64,000 nt of DNA, taken from Pontibacter amylolyticus. GTDB lineage: Bacteria > Bacteroidota > Bacteroidia > Cytophagales > Hymenobacteraceae. Positions 16,403 to 25,191 of the stretch are shown in pieces; position 1 is the stretch's first letter; each line of letters starts with the position of its first letter. Below the pieces are notes generated by a model. That model was not told the origin of the DNA. It saw nothing but the letters and a program-made list of their open reading frames with translations, and searched no databases. The DNA lies in NCBI RefSeq assembly GCF_014638845.1, contig NZ_BMFP01000002.1, positions 204,373 to 268,372 of the forward strand. The letters are read 5' to 3'. Made by a program: the position numbers and the translations under genes.

Positions 16403-18937
16403 CTACGATTTCGAAAACTGCTTCTTCAGCACCTGATAATCGATGAAGTAGAGCACCTTGATGGAGAGGCTGTTGGTCTGCGGTCCCGTGATGGTTCGGG
16501 TGAAGTTGTCGTAGTACCGGGGTATGATCTCCGCCTGGTCGTTGAGTATGGCATTCTTCCATACGATACTGATTTCGCTGCCCGGCGCAAACCACCACGA
16601 GTACACCATGTCGATGTTAAAGGTGTTGAAGTTGATGTTGTGGTTCGGTTGCTTCCCATCCGCATAATAGCCGCCATGTGGGTAGGTGTCCGTCAGCAAC
16701 TCCCCTTTGTCGCCGAGCTTGAAGAAGCGATCATACTCAGCCTTGGACCAGTAGTGGCGCGCGCGCAACGACAGCGACATCCGGTTGTTGAAAATGTAAG
16801 AACCGGTCAGGGCATTGGTCACCGTGTTCACATCCCGCAGGCCGAAGATCACCCGCTCCTCCATGCCATCCCGCTCCCCTTCCGCCACATGATGGGCAAA
16901 ACCCATGTCGTCCTGGCGTATGTTGCGGCTGTAGCTGTATGTAAAGGAAAGCTTGTCGTTGACGCGGTAGCGGGGCGCCAAAAACACATCGAGGCTGCGA
17001 CGCTCGTGTTCGTTGAAGGTACGGTAGTTGAGCTCCACGTCCAGGGCCAGCTTTTTGCGGTAGTCCGATGAGACCCAGCCGCCTATGCTGGAGTTGGTCG
17101 GGTAGGCGTAGTAGCGCCCATCCACGCGCGGCTCAAAAAAGTCATAGGTTACCACAGGCTCCAGGTTAGAGAAGATACCCATGCTCAGGAAGTTCTTAAA
17201 CGTGCCGCTCACCCGCCCATAGACCACGAAGTTCTGGAAAGCGTCGGGCTTGTACCGGCGGCTGTACGTGGCGCCCAGCTGGGTGTTCATGTTCAGCAGC
17301 TTCCAGAAAGGCTGGTAGAAGTTATACCTCAGGTTCAGGTCCTCGTCCACGGTGTTGCGGATGAAGTTGATGCCCATGTCGTTGGGGTCGTAGGTGTCGG
17401 ACTTCATGGAGTGGGTGAAGCTGTACTGAAAGTTGCCGCTCACCTTGCCCGCCCCCAGGCTATACATGTGCCCCAGGCGCGTGTCGCTGATGTAGTATTT
17501 CTGGCTGAGTGCCGCCTTGCCGTTCAGGGCGTATTTGTTGCCTTTGGTGGCCAACCGGAAGAGCAGGCCGGTCAGGTTGGCATCGTAGGTGCTGCCCTGC
17601 CGCATCACGTTCGTGTTCACCAGCGTTACATAGGAGTTGTTCTTGAGCGACTGGTCGAACACGGCGATGTTGTAGTTGGTGAGCGGCTGCGTCTCTTTGC
17701 GGAACTGCCTGCCTTCGCTGTCCTCCACAGTAGCGTACTGCCGCCCCACCACTGCATTGAAGATGCCTATACCCAAACCCGACTGTGTGCGACCCGATAT
17801 CTTGGTGCCGTTCAGCATCTTCGTCTCACGCGGGTTCTCGATGATGGTATAGCCCAGCTTCTCCTCCTCGTCTGCTTTCAAGTAGTTGACAGGCCTGCCG
17901 CCAATGCGCCGCGAGTACAGGAAGTCCCCTTTGTTGAAGAGCTCGGTGCCCTCCATAAAGAAGGGCCTGTTCTCGTTGAACTGCACCTCGAAAGGAGACA
18001 GGTTGAGCACCTGGTTGTCGGACTGCACCTGGCTGAAGTCAGGTATAAGTGTCATGTCTAGCGTGAAGGCGTCGTTGATGCCGTACTTCACGTCCATGCC
18101 GCCGCTGAAGTTGAAGTTGTCTTTGTAGGAGGTGGTGCCGTCGCCGTTCTCGCGCGGGTACTTCTCGGCATAACCCGATACGTAGGGCGTCAGCGACAGG
18201 CGCAGCGGCGCTTCCACGTTCTTTATACCCGTCAGCTTGCCCCACTGGTTCACAAAGCCGTTGATGGCCGGGTCCACGTGGTTCCAGAAGTAGCCCTTGC
18301 GCGTCGACTGCCGGTTGCGCATGAGGTTGAGCCCCCACAGCTGCTCCGGTTTGTTGCTAAAGCGGATCGCCGAATAAGGTATGCGCATCTCGGCGACCCA
18401 GGTGTTGCCCTGCAGGGTGGCATTGCTTTCCCAAACGGCGTTCCAACTGAAGTCCTCGCCGTTGGAGGAATAGCGGGCGTCGAGCTGCACCCCGGCCGGG
18501 GTCGTGAAGAAACCGAAGCCGTTGATCTGGTCGTTGTAGGTGTCGAAGAAAACGCCGAAGAAGTCCGTGTTGCCCAGGTCATCGCGCTTGCCCATCTCCT
18601 TGAAGATGCTGTCCTGCGACACGTCGTGCATGATGGCTCCCACGTAGATGGCATCATCGTCGTAGAGGATGCGCACTTGGGTAGGGTGTACTTCCTTCGG
18701 ACCGGGGTTGGGTCGGTTTTGTATAAAGTCTGTCGCTATTTCGGCTTGCTGCCATACCGCCTCGTCCAGCGAACCGTCGATTTTGATAGGTTCTGTAATG
18801 CGAAGTGCCTGCAGTTGTTTTGGAATAGCCAAGGCAGGGGTTTTCTTATCCTGCGCCTGCGCCTGTTGCTGCACCAGCACCGCCAGCACTAACACAACCA
18901 TCCGTGCAAAAACAGGCTTAGGTAGACAATCAATCAT
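16403..18937 (-). CDS. DUF5916 protein with CBM9-like N-terminal domain
   Basis: An 844-residue exported protein. After a signal peptide (VVLVLAVLVQQQAQAQ) comes a carbohydrate-binding family-9-like domain with IKIDGSLDEAVWQQAE near residues 55-70 and ILYDDDAIYVGAIMHD. A large C-terminal region of repeated amphipathic strands rich in aromatic residues follows (for example YNFYQPFWKLLNMNTQLGATY, LSFTYSYSRNIRQDD), matching DUF5916, thought to form an outer-membrane barrel. The substrate is unknown. Translation could also begin at the internal ATG at 18901. It appears monocistronic. The family is common in Bacteroidota, often near proteases, but this copy stands alone. Confidence 0.88.
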   Translation of the reverse strand: MIDCLPKPVFARMVVLVLAVLVQQQAQAQDKKTPALAIPKQLQALRITEPIKIDGSLDEAVWQQAEIATDFIQNRPNPGPKEVHPTQVRILYDDDAIYVGAIMHDVSQDSIFKEMGKRDDLGNTDFFGVFFDTYNDQINGFGFFTTPAGVQLDARYSSNGEDFSWNAVWESNATLQGNTWVAEMRIPYSAIRFSNKPEQLWGLNLMRNRQSTRKGYFWNHVDPAINGFVNQWGKLTGIKNVEAPLRLSLTPYVSGYAEKYPRENGDGTTSYKDNFNFSGGMDVKYGINDAFTLDMTLIPDFSQVQSDNQVLNLSPFEVQFNENRPFFMEGTELFNKGDFLYSRRIGGRPVNYLKADEEEKLGYTIIENPRETKMLNGTKISGRTQSGLGIGIFNAVVGRQYATVEDSEGRQFRKETQPLTNYNIAVFDQSLKNNSYVTLVNTNVMRQGSTYDANLTGLLFRLATKGNKYALNGKAALSQKYYISDTRLGHMYSLGAGKVSGNFQYSFTHSMKSDTYDPNDMGINFIRNTVDEDLNLRYNFYQPFWKLLNMNTQLGATYSRRYKPDAFQNFVVYGRVSGTFKNFLSMGIFSNLEPVVTYDFFEPRVDGRYYAYPTNSSIGGWVSSDYRKKLALDVELNYRTFNEHERRSLDVFLAPRYRVNDKLSFTYSYSRNIRQDDMGFAHHVAEGERDGMEERVIFGLRDVNTVTNALTGSYIFNNRMSLSLRARHYWSKAEYDRFFKLGDKGELLTDTYPHGGYYADGKQPNHNINFNTFNIDMVYSWWFAPGSEISIVWKNAILNDQAEIIPRYYDNFTRTITGPQTNSLSIKVLYFIDYQVLKKQFSKS

Positions 18938-19091
18938 AAAATAAGATAGCGATCAAGGTGAGTATCAAAACAAAGGTATAGAATAGATGTCGCTGAGTCT
19001 ACAACAGTTGCTTTTGTCTGAAAATAATCCTGCAAACGCCGGATATGAGGGGGCTAACGGGTAATTTTTGTCTACCAAGGACTGTAAAAAC

Positions 19092-19126
19092 AAAGCGCCA
19101 TACCCGGCTTTCAGGTATGGCGCTTT
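19092..19126 (-). terminator. Terminator after GroES-like gene
   Basis: 13-bp perfect stem AAAGCGCCATACC / GGTATGGCGCTTT followed on the minus strand by TGTTTTTAC. The stem top contains the AGGTATG form of the frequent motif. Confidence 0.85.
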
Positions 19127-19146
19127 CATAAAGGCTGGGGCAGGGC

Positions 19147-19527
19147 TTACAAGTCCTCTTCGCGCACCAGCATGAGCACAGCCGACTGCGGCACGATGAA
19201 GTACTTCTCGCCGAGGTAGTTGATCTCGATGGCGTCGCGCTGCAGGTAGATGGCCAGGTCGCCCTCCTTTATCTGGAGCGGCAGGTAGCGCACCTGCTCC
19301 TGCTCCTCGTCGCCGAGCACCTCGTCCTCAAAGCCATAATCGGCCGGCATCGGGTAACCGGGCCCGACTTTCATCACGTAGCCTTCCTGCACTTTCTCTT
19401 TTTCCTGCACGCCCGGCGGCAGGTACAGCCCGCTCTTGGTCTGCTCCCGCGAGCTTTTCGGTTTGATCAGCACCCGGTCGCCTACAATGATGATCTTCTC
19501 CAGTTTGTTGCCTTCTGAAATTCTCAT
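19147..19527 (-). CDS. GroES-like co-chaperonin family protein
   Basis: A 126-residue protein of the Cpn10 fold: IIIVGDRVLIKPKSSREQTKSGLYLPPG matches the first GroES strands and mobile-loop region, and the end reads INYLGEKYFIVPQSAVLMLV. It is longer than canonical GroES (about 95) because of an acidic insertion (DYGFEDEVLGDEEQEQ) in the middle. Many Bacteroidota encode such a divergent GroES homologue apart from groES-groEL; no groEL is nearby, so partnership with GroEL is unproven. The start at 19527 (MRISEGNK) is preferred over the ATG 15 nt upstream because it fits the usual N-terminus. It starts 17 nt after the upstream lipoprotein stop. Confidence 0.85.
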   Translation of the reverse strand: MRISEGNKLEKIIIVGDRVLIKPKSSREQTKSGLYLPPGVQEKEKVQEGYVMKVGPGYPMPADYGFEDEVLGDEEQEQVRYLPLQIKEGDLAIYLQRDAIEINYLGEKYFIVPQSAVLMLVREEDL

Positions 19528-19544
19528 GGATATAGTCTGCATGA

Positions 19545-20072
19545 TTAAATGGGGTCTGCGGTCACTTTAAAACGCATGGCCGCCTTGATGGCAACGTCAC
19601 GCGTGATCGGTTTGGCAATGGCAGCTCTTGTCTTGACAGTATAGGTTTCTCCTTTAATGTACTTGTCGAGCTTGGCGTTGGTCGATTTCAGCTCGATGGC
19701 CTTCACGCCCTTCGGCACCTCGTCCAGGTAAGCGATCCTGGTCTCCTCCCCTTTGTCGTTGCTCAGGTAGATCTCGATGCTGCGCAGGAAGTCAAAGTTC
19801 TCGTCGGCTGGATCTGCAATGGTCAGCGTCAGTTTGTTCAGGCTGACGTCCTTCACCAGCTCGGCGCGCGTCTTGTTGTTCTTAAACGTCTCCGATGAGT
19901 TGGTCTTCACAGGTATGGGTGACAGCGGCGTCACCACACCTATCGGGAAAGTCGACTCGATGGTGATGGTTTCTTCCTGGTTGATGTAAAAGGTGAGCAG
20001 GTCGTCTACCTTGTCACAGGATGTTCCTATAAATGTGAGCAGTACCAGTACCGCCAGCAGTATTTTCTTCAT
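19545..20072 (-). CDS. Putative lipoprotein, unknown function
   Basis: A 175-residue predicted lipoprotein: MKKILLAVLVLLTFIGTSC followed by the acidic DKVDD, a pattern compatible with surface-exposed lipoproteins in Bacteroidota. The mature part is a beta-rich domain (ITIESTFPIGVVTPLSPIPV, LNKLTLTIADPADENFDFL, IEIYLSNDKGEETRIAYLD) of immunoglobulin-like appearance. It is cotranscribed with the GroES-like gene, which starts 17 nt after its stop. Function unknown. Confidence 0.75.
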   Translation of the reverse strand: MKKILLAVLVLLTFIGTSCDKVDDLLTFYINQEETITIESTFPIGVVTPLSPIPVKTNSSETFKNNKTRAELVKDVSLNKLTLTIADPADENFDFLRSIEIYLSNDKGEETRIAYLDEVPKGVKAIELKSTNAKLDKYIKGETYTVKTRAAIAKPITRDVAIKAAMRFKVTADPI

Positions 20073-20216
20073 ATAAGGGTGAAATGTAAAGTACTCTCTG
20101 TTAATTATTTTAACATGCAGCAGGCCTCAAAAAGGAGAGCAGCCTCGCGGGCTGCCCTTCCTGTATTGCCTGCACAGTGTGCAAAATTAAGTAAAATGAT
20201 CGAGAGTAAAGAAATC

Positions 20217-21416
20217 CTAGTCAAACATGTCGGCAGCTCGGGTGGTATCCGGGCCATGCTCCAGCCAGCTCATCGGGTAGTTCTTGTCCATCAGGCCCAC
20301 CGCCTCCTCGGTCAGGTATAGCGGTTTGAAGGTGTCGATCATCACGGCGTACTCGTGTGTTTCTTTCTTGCCGATGCTCGCTTCCACCGTGCCCGGGTGC
20401 GGACCATGCGGTATACCGCCCGGGTGCACCGTAAACGAAGCCCGGTCCACACCCTTGCGCGACATAAAGTCGCCGGCCACGTAGTAGAGCACCTCGTCGG
20501 AGTCTACGTTGGAGTGGTTGTAGGGCGCAGGTATAGCCTGTGGGTGATAGTCGAACAGACGCGGCACAAAAGAGCAGATCACGAAGTTGTGCGCCTCAAA
20601 AGTCTGGTGCACGGGCGGTGGCTGGTGGATGCGGCCGGTAATGGGCTCAAAATCGTAAATGGACAGCGCGTATGGATAGAAGTAACCATCCCAACCCACC
20701 ACGTCAAACGGGCTGAAGTCGTAGTAGTACTGATGCAGCATGCCGTCTTTCTTGATCTGCACCAAATGCTCGCCTCCCTCGGTGTACTCGATTAGCTCGT
20801 GCGGGGCACGGATGTCGCGCTCGCAGAAAGGCGAATGCTCCAGCAGCTGCCCGAAGTGATTGCGGTAGCGGCGCGGCGTTTCGATCGGGCTGAACGACTC
20901 TGTGATCAGCAAGCGCACCGGGCCGTCGTTGAAGTGGAACTGATGGATGATGGTGCGCGGGATCACGATGTAGTCACCCTCACGGAACTCCAGCTTGCCC
21001 ATCTGCGACAACAGCACCCCGCTGCCCTCATGCACAAATACCACCTCGTCGGCATGCCCGTTTTTGTAGTAGTAGTCCATTTTCAGCTCCGACGGATTGC
21101 AAATACTGATGGCCACATCGCTGTTCAGCATCATGGTTTTGCGGGCGCTCAGGTAGTCAGTGCCGGTGATGGTTTGGTCAAGTGTTTTCAGGTGATGCGG
21201 GGCCAGCTTTATACCTTCGGCAATTTTGGGCGCGTAAGGTATAGGCTCCCCGATGCGGGTGATGCGGGTCGGCGGGTTCTTATGGTAAAGCAACGACGAC
21301 AGGCCACTGAAGCCCAGCGTGCCCACGAGTTGCTCGGCATACAGACTGCCGTCCTCCTGCCTGAACTGCGTGTGTCGCTTCTGCGGGAAATTGCCTAATT
21401 TGTGATAGTAAGCCAT
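20217..21416 (-). CDS. hmgA: Homogentisate 1,2-dioxygenase
   Basis: HmgA opens the ring of homogentisate to maleylacetoacetate in tyrosine and phenylalanine breakdown, using Fe(II). The 399 residues include the N-terminal cupin with YYYKNGHADEVVFVHEGSG near 111-129. The C-terminal active-site region has His and Glu ligands in PYNHSNVDSDEVLYYV and the second His in HPGGIPHGPHPG. The phrase FVPRLFDYHPQAIPAPYNH is characteristic. The length is on the short side of the family but typical of Bacteroidota. It is flanked by unrelated genes; other pathway enzymes (fumarylacetoacetase, HPPD) are not in this window. Confidence 0.94.
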   Translation of the reverse strand: MAYYHKLGNFPQKRHTQFRQEDGSLYAEQLVGTLGFSGLSSLLYHKNPPTRITRIGEPIPYAPKIAEGIKLAPHHLKTLDQTITGTDYLSARKTMMLNSDVAISICNPSELKMDYYYKNGHADEVVFVHEGSGVLLSQMGKLEFREGDYIVIPRTIIHQFHFNDGPVRLLITESFSPIETPRRYRNHFGQLLEHSPFCERDIRAPHELIEYTEGGEHLVQIKKDGMLHQYYYDFSPFDVVGWDGYFYPYALSIYDFEPITGRIHQPPPVHQTFEAHNFVICSFVPRLFDYHPQAIPAPYNHSNVDSDEVLYYVAGDFMSRKGVDRASFTVHPGGIPHGPHPGTVEASIGKKETHEYAVMIDTFKPLYLTEEAVGLMDKNYPMSWLEHGPDTTRAADMFD

Positions 21417-21491
21417 TCCTTTTCTTTGGTTATGGTTTTAAAAGCCACCCCACCGGGCGCCCTTCTTTTTACAGGTATAAATTTTGGTCTG

Positions 21492-23177
21492 TTATACGCC
21501 TCCTTTGGCCAGACGCTGCGCCTTCCCAAACTGGCGAAGGGCTTCCTGAAACTCCTCGTCCTTTTCGTGTAGGATCGGGAAGAAACCCGGATTGCCGTAC
21601 ACGCTGCGGCCTATGAAAGCCTTCACGTTGTTGCGCAGCAAGGCCTCCGAACGCTTGTACTGCGTTTCGTCATACGTTACCTCTGACTGGGATGCTACTT
21701 TCAGCAGGTCTTTCATCATCTTGTCCGACACGTTGAACGACTTGATGAATTTATCCATCTGCATCTTCTCCAGGTCTTTGCGGTTATCGTTGTAGTAGGC
21801 CAGGGCGTACTCGCGTATCACGTTCTTGCTATACAGCTGCCCCAGGAAGTCAGATATCTCAGTCGTGTCGCGTGCCACAAACACATCTGGCATAATGCCG
21901 CCGCCACCGTATACCACACGCCCCTTGCCTGTCTTATACTTGAGTGAGTCCACAAACAGGCTACTGTCCGGATGGAAGTATTCGCCGTTCTCGAAACGCT
22001 GCAGCATGTCTTTCTGGTAGTCTTCGGTTCCGGCTACATAGGGCTTCTGGATAGAACGGCCGCTAGGCGTATAGTAACGCGAAATGGTCAGGCGCAGCTC
22101 CGAGCCATCATTCAAAGGTATAGGCATCTGCACCAGCCCCTTGCCGAAGGAGCGGCGGCCAACGATCAGGGCGCGGTCGTTGTCCTGCAAGGCGCCGGCC
22201 ACAATTTCGGAAGCGGAGGCGCTGCCTTCGTCCAAAAGCACGATGACCGGGTTATTTTCGAAATCGCCTTTGGTGCGGGCGAAGGATTTGGAGTCGTAGC
22301 GTGAACCTTTACCATCGGTATACACGATCATTTTGTCGCCGGCAATAAACTCGTCGGCCATGCGGGTGGCGTGGTCCATGTAGCCGCCGGGGTTGCCGCG
22401 CAAATCCAGGATCAGCTGCTGCATCCCTTTCTTCTTCAGGGCAGAAAGCGCCACTTTAAACTCATCAAAGGTGTTGGAAGCGAAGCGGCTCACTTTGATG
22501 TAGCCCGTGTTGTTGTTCACCATATAGCTCACGTCCACTGATACGGTCGGGATTTTGTTGCGGGTGATGGTAAATTCAAGCGGTCTCTTACTGGTCTTGC
22601 GCAGCACCTCCAGCTTCACAGTAGTTCCTTTGGGACCGCGCAGGCGCTTGAACACCCCTTCGTTGGTGATGCCGTTGCCGGCAACATTCTGGCCATCCAC
22701 CGAAATGATCTTGTCGCCTGCCTGTATACCTGCCGCCTCTGACGGTCCGCCGCTCAGGGGCGTGATCACGTAGATCGTGTCTTTGAAAATGTTGAACTCC
22801 ACGCCGATCCCTTCAAAATCGCCTTCGAGGTATGAGCGGGCCATGGCCAGGTCAGCAGCCGGAATGTACGAGGTATGCGGATCGAGCTTCTCGAGCATTT
22901 TGGTGATGGCGTGGTCAGTTAGTTTCTCGGTATCCACGGTGTCCACGTAGTCGCGGTCGATGTAGCTGAGCACGTCGCGAAACTTCAAATAAGCCCTGGC
23001 GGTACTTTGCGGGTTGGTATCAGAAGGGGAAAAGGTATTGGCGCCAATCAGGACCCCCACCACCAGGGCCAAGGCGATGTAGAGGGGCAGGCGCACCTGA
23101 AAAGGCGTGTTACGGGGCTTGTCCTGCCCGGTTGTTTCCGGCTCCTCCTGCGGATTGTATTTGGTTTCTTCGCTCAT
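21492..23177 (-). CDS. C-terminal processing protease (S41 family)
   Basis: A 561-residue periplasmic tail-specific protease. One membrane span (LYIALALVVGVLIGANTF, about 32-49) anchors it. A helical segment and a PDZ domain follow (FEGIGVEFNIFKDTIYVI to AGIQAGDKIISVDGQNVAG). The S41 catalytic domain has the nucleophile in DEGSASASEIVAG near residue 318 and the general-base lysine in RRSFGKGLVQ. A C-terminal region of about 130 residues resembles the extra domain common in Bacteroidota CtpA proteins. It degrades or processes proteins from their C-terminus. It is followed by hmgA 75 nt downstream; cotranscription is possible but unrelated in function. Confidence 0.92.
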   Translation of the reverse strand: MSEETKYNPQEEPETTGQDKPRNTPFQVRLPLYIALALVVGVLIGANTFSPSDTNPQSTARAYLKFRDVLSYIDRDYVDTVDTEKLTDHAITKMLEKLDPHTSYIPAADLAMARSYLEGDFEGIGVEFNIFKDTIYVITPLSGGPSEAAGIQAGDKIISVDGQNVAGNGITNEGVFKRLRGPKGTTVKLEVLRKTSKRPLEFTITRNKIPTVSVDVSYMVNNNTGYIKVSRFASNTFDEFKVALSALKKKGMQQLILDLRGNPGGYMDHATRMADEFIAGDKMIVYTDGKGSRYDSKSFARTKGDFENNPVIVLLDEGSASASEIVAGALQDNDRALIVGRRSFGKGLVQMPIPLNDGSELRLTISRYYTPSGRSIQKPYVAGTEDYQKDMLQRFENGEYFHPDSSLFVDSLKYKTGKGRVVYGGGGIMPDVFVARDTTEISDFLGQLYSKNVIREYALAYYNDNRKDLEKMQMDKFIKSFNVSDKMMKDLLKVASQSEVTYDETQYKRSEALLRNNVKAFIGRSVYGNPGFFPILHEKDEEFQEALRQFGKAQRLAKGGV

Positions 23178-24136
23178 TTCGCTCTCTAAAAACGGTTAAA
23201 TATAAAGCTAAGCGGGCGCTTTTGTGCAGCTTTATAGAGATAAATATTCAGTTTTCCTGATGCAGGGCTCCTCCATGTGTATACCTGCATACACTATTGC
23301 TTGTTATTCTCTCAACAAAGCTTTGGTCGGGTTTTATTCCATTTTAGTATAAAATAATGCTGTAGACGGATTTTGGATTAGCCAGTTGAGTTGTATTTGC
23401 TATAGTAGTAACGGTAATTGTAGGTGAAGCAACCTGCGTTGCTTTGTAGCATCGCCTGGCCGGCGGGGCCTCACTTTTTTCCTTGATGAAAAAGTAAGCA
23501 AAAAAATCAAGACTATCCAAACTCGCTGAACGCTCAAACAGTGGATAGTCGATAAAGTGCACTTGGCACAGAAGATTTGTTTCATAGCTAGCGTGCAAGT
23601 TAGTCTTTCAATGCGTGCCAGTGGTAGTTTGCAACAGTGCTTATACCTATTGATTGGCAGAAGCCGAAAATTCCCCGCCTTAGACAAGGAGGGGTTAGGG
23701 GTGGTTGGACCCGGTACAGCAAAAGGACTGCTGGAACTACAGTGCTTATACCTGTTTCCCCTCTTGAGAGGGGCAGGGGTGGGTTATAGCAACCGTCTAA
23801 CCTCTCCCTTCAACCAAGATCCTTCCAGGATGACAGACCGGAAAGCAGCAGCGGAAAAGTCCCCCTTGGGGTAGGGAATGATAATCGTGCTCCAAAATCC
23901 TGTAAATCCTTTAATCCTGAAAATCCTGACTCCGACAAGCTATACCTCCGTTGCTGCTACTGAACGCTCACAAGTCTTAAAGACACTGCGAGGTCTTTGC
24001 ACTCCCCTCCAACATTATCAATCCCGTAAACCCTTCTCCCCACAAGCCTCTGCAAATCCCGATTAAATCCCTTAACTTTGTATTTTTAAGTGTAAGCCTC
24101 CTGTTAGCGGGTAACAGCGGCAACTAATCAGGTATA
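23178..24136. repeat. Gene-free kilobase of dispersed repeat fragments
   Basis: No convincing gene is seen in these 959 bases. Three kinds of low-information repeat are visible. A block around 23455-23515 reads GGGGCCTCACTTTTTTCC and TGATGAAAAAGTAAGC. Two G-rich pieces are AAGGAGGGGTTAGGGGTGG (about 23687) and GAGAGGGGCAGGGGTGGG (about 23766). A run of near-repeats, AATCCTGTAAATCC / TTTAATCCTGAAAATCCTG, lies near 23896. Sequence types like these recur between genes in many Bacteroidota. The last 60 bases hold the ruvX promoter. Confidence 0.55.
24073..24080 (+). promoter_or_regulatory. Possible -7 box of ruvX-def
   Basis: TAACTTTG matches TAnnTTTG exactly, 57 nt before the ruvX ATG. No clear TTTG at -33. 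Confidence 0.4.
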
Positions 24137-24553
24137 ATGGCGAGAATATTAGGGATAGACTATGGCAACAAGCGGGTGGGGCTGGCAGCGACCGACGCGC
24201 TCCAAATCATCGCCTCTCCGCTCGATACCATACATGCCAAGGACGTGCTCTCCTACCTGAAAGCCTATACCCAGCGCGAGGCCGTGGAGGCTATTGTCGT
24301 GGGCATGCCCCGCCGCCTGACCGGCGAGGCAACTGACGCAACGCCACACGTTATCGGTTTTGTGCGTAAGCTGCAAAAGGAGTTTCCGGGCATACCGGTG
24401 CATACCGTAGACGAGCGCTTTACCTCCAGCATGGCCCAGAAGGCAATGCTGGCCGGCGGCCTCAAGAAAAAGGACCGCCAGGACAAAGGCACCGTGGACC
24501 GCGTGAGCGCCGCCATTATTTTACAGTCGTATTTAGAAAGCAGAGCAATATGA
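24137..24553 (+). CDS. ruvX: Putative Holliday junction resolvase RuvX/YqgF
   Basis: A 138-residue RNase H-fold protein of the YqgF/RuvX family, implicated in pre-16S rRNA 5'-end processing and possibly Holliday junction resolution. The three conserved segments are present: the acidic strand LGIDYGNKRVGLAATD (residues 4-19), VDERFTSSMAQKAM near 94-107, and the C-terminal DRVSAAIILQSYLES. The length equals the usual 135-150. It overlaps def by four bases (ATGA), so the two are translationally coupled. Confidence 0.95.
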   Translation: MARILGIDYGNKRVGLAATDALQIIASPLDTIHAKDVLSYLKAYTQREAVEAIVVGMPRRLTGEATDATPHVIGFVRKLQKEFPGIPVHTVDERFTSSMAQKAMLAGGLKKKDRQDKGTVDRVSAAIILQSYLESRAI

Positions 24554-25110
24554 TTTACCCAATAACCGCCTATGGCGACCCGGTGCTGAAGGAGCCGGCG
24601 CAGGACATCCCGAAAGACTACGAAGGTCTGAACGAGCTCATCGAAGACATGTATACCACTATGTACCACGCGCATGGCGTAGGTCTGGCTGCCCCGCAGA
24701 TCAGCAAGAGCATCCGCCTGTTCGTGATCGACTCGGAGCCCATGATGGACGAAGAGGACGAAGGCAAGGGCGTAAAGAAGGCGTTTATCAATCCGGAGAT
24801 AATCGAGGAAGACGGCGAGGAATGGGGCTTTGAGGAAGGCTGCCTGAGCATACCGGGCGTACGCGAAGTGGTATACCGCCCCGAGCGCATCGTGATCCGC
24901 TACTTTGACCAGGACTGGAACGAGCACACCGACACCTACGACGGCATGACGGCCCGCGTGATCCAGCACGAGTACGACCATATCGAGGGTATCCTGTTCA
25001 CCGATCACCTGACGGGACTGAAGAAGCGCCTGATCAAGAACAAACTCACCAAGATCTCTAAAGGTGAAGTGGACGCGGACTACCGCATGAAGTTCCCGGT
25101 GAAGCGATAG
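24550..25110 (+). CDS. def: Peptide deformylase
   Basis: Removes the formyl group from the N-terminal methionine of nascent proteins. The 186 residues carry all three metal-site motifs: GVGLAAPQI, EEGCLSIPG (cysteine ligand) and QHEYDHIEGILF (two His ligands and catalytic Glu). An insertion SEPMMDEEDEGKGVKKAF between motifs 1 and 2 is usual for Bacteroidota. The start overlaps the ruvX stop. A 20-bp hairpin lies directly after the stop. Confidence 0.97.
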   Translation: MIYPITAYGDPVLKEPAQDIPKDYEGLNELIEDMYTTMYHAHGVGLAAPQISKSIRLFVIDSEPMMDEEDEGKGVKKAFINPEIIEEDGEEWGFEEGCLSIPGVREVVYRPERIVIRYFDQDWNEHTDTYDGMTARVIQHEYDHIEGILFTDHLTGLKKRLIKNKLTKISKGEVDADYRMKFPVKR

Positions 25111-25124
25111 GCTATACCTGGCCA

Positions 25125-25174
25125 GCAATAAAAAAGCGCCTGCCCCAGAGATGAGGCAGGCGCTTTTTTATTGC
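25125..25174. terminator. Bidirectional terminator of def and convergent gene
   Basis: A perfect 20-bp stem GCAATAAAAAAGCGCCTGCC with a 10-nt loop; A- and T-runs are inside the arms, so it can work in both directions. Confidence 0.9.
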
Positions 25175-25191
25175 TTAGTTATAATTTCACG

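Noticed and set aside
23344-23687. Two overlapping minus-strand frames (84 and 95 codons)
   Set aside because: They run through dispersed repeat sequence, in which such frames are often annotated spuriously; translation shows only repeat-derived FFIKEKSEA-type text.
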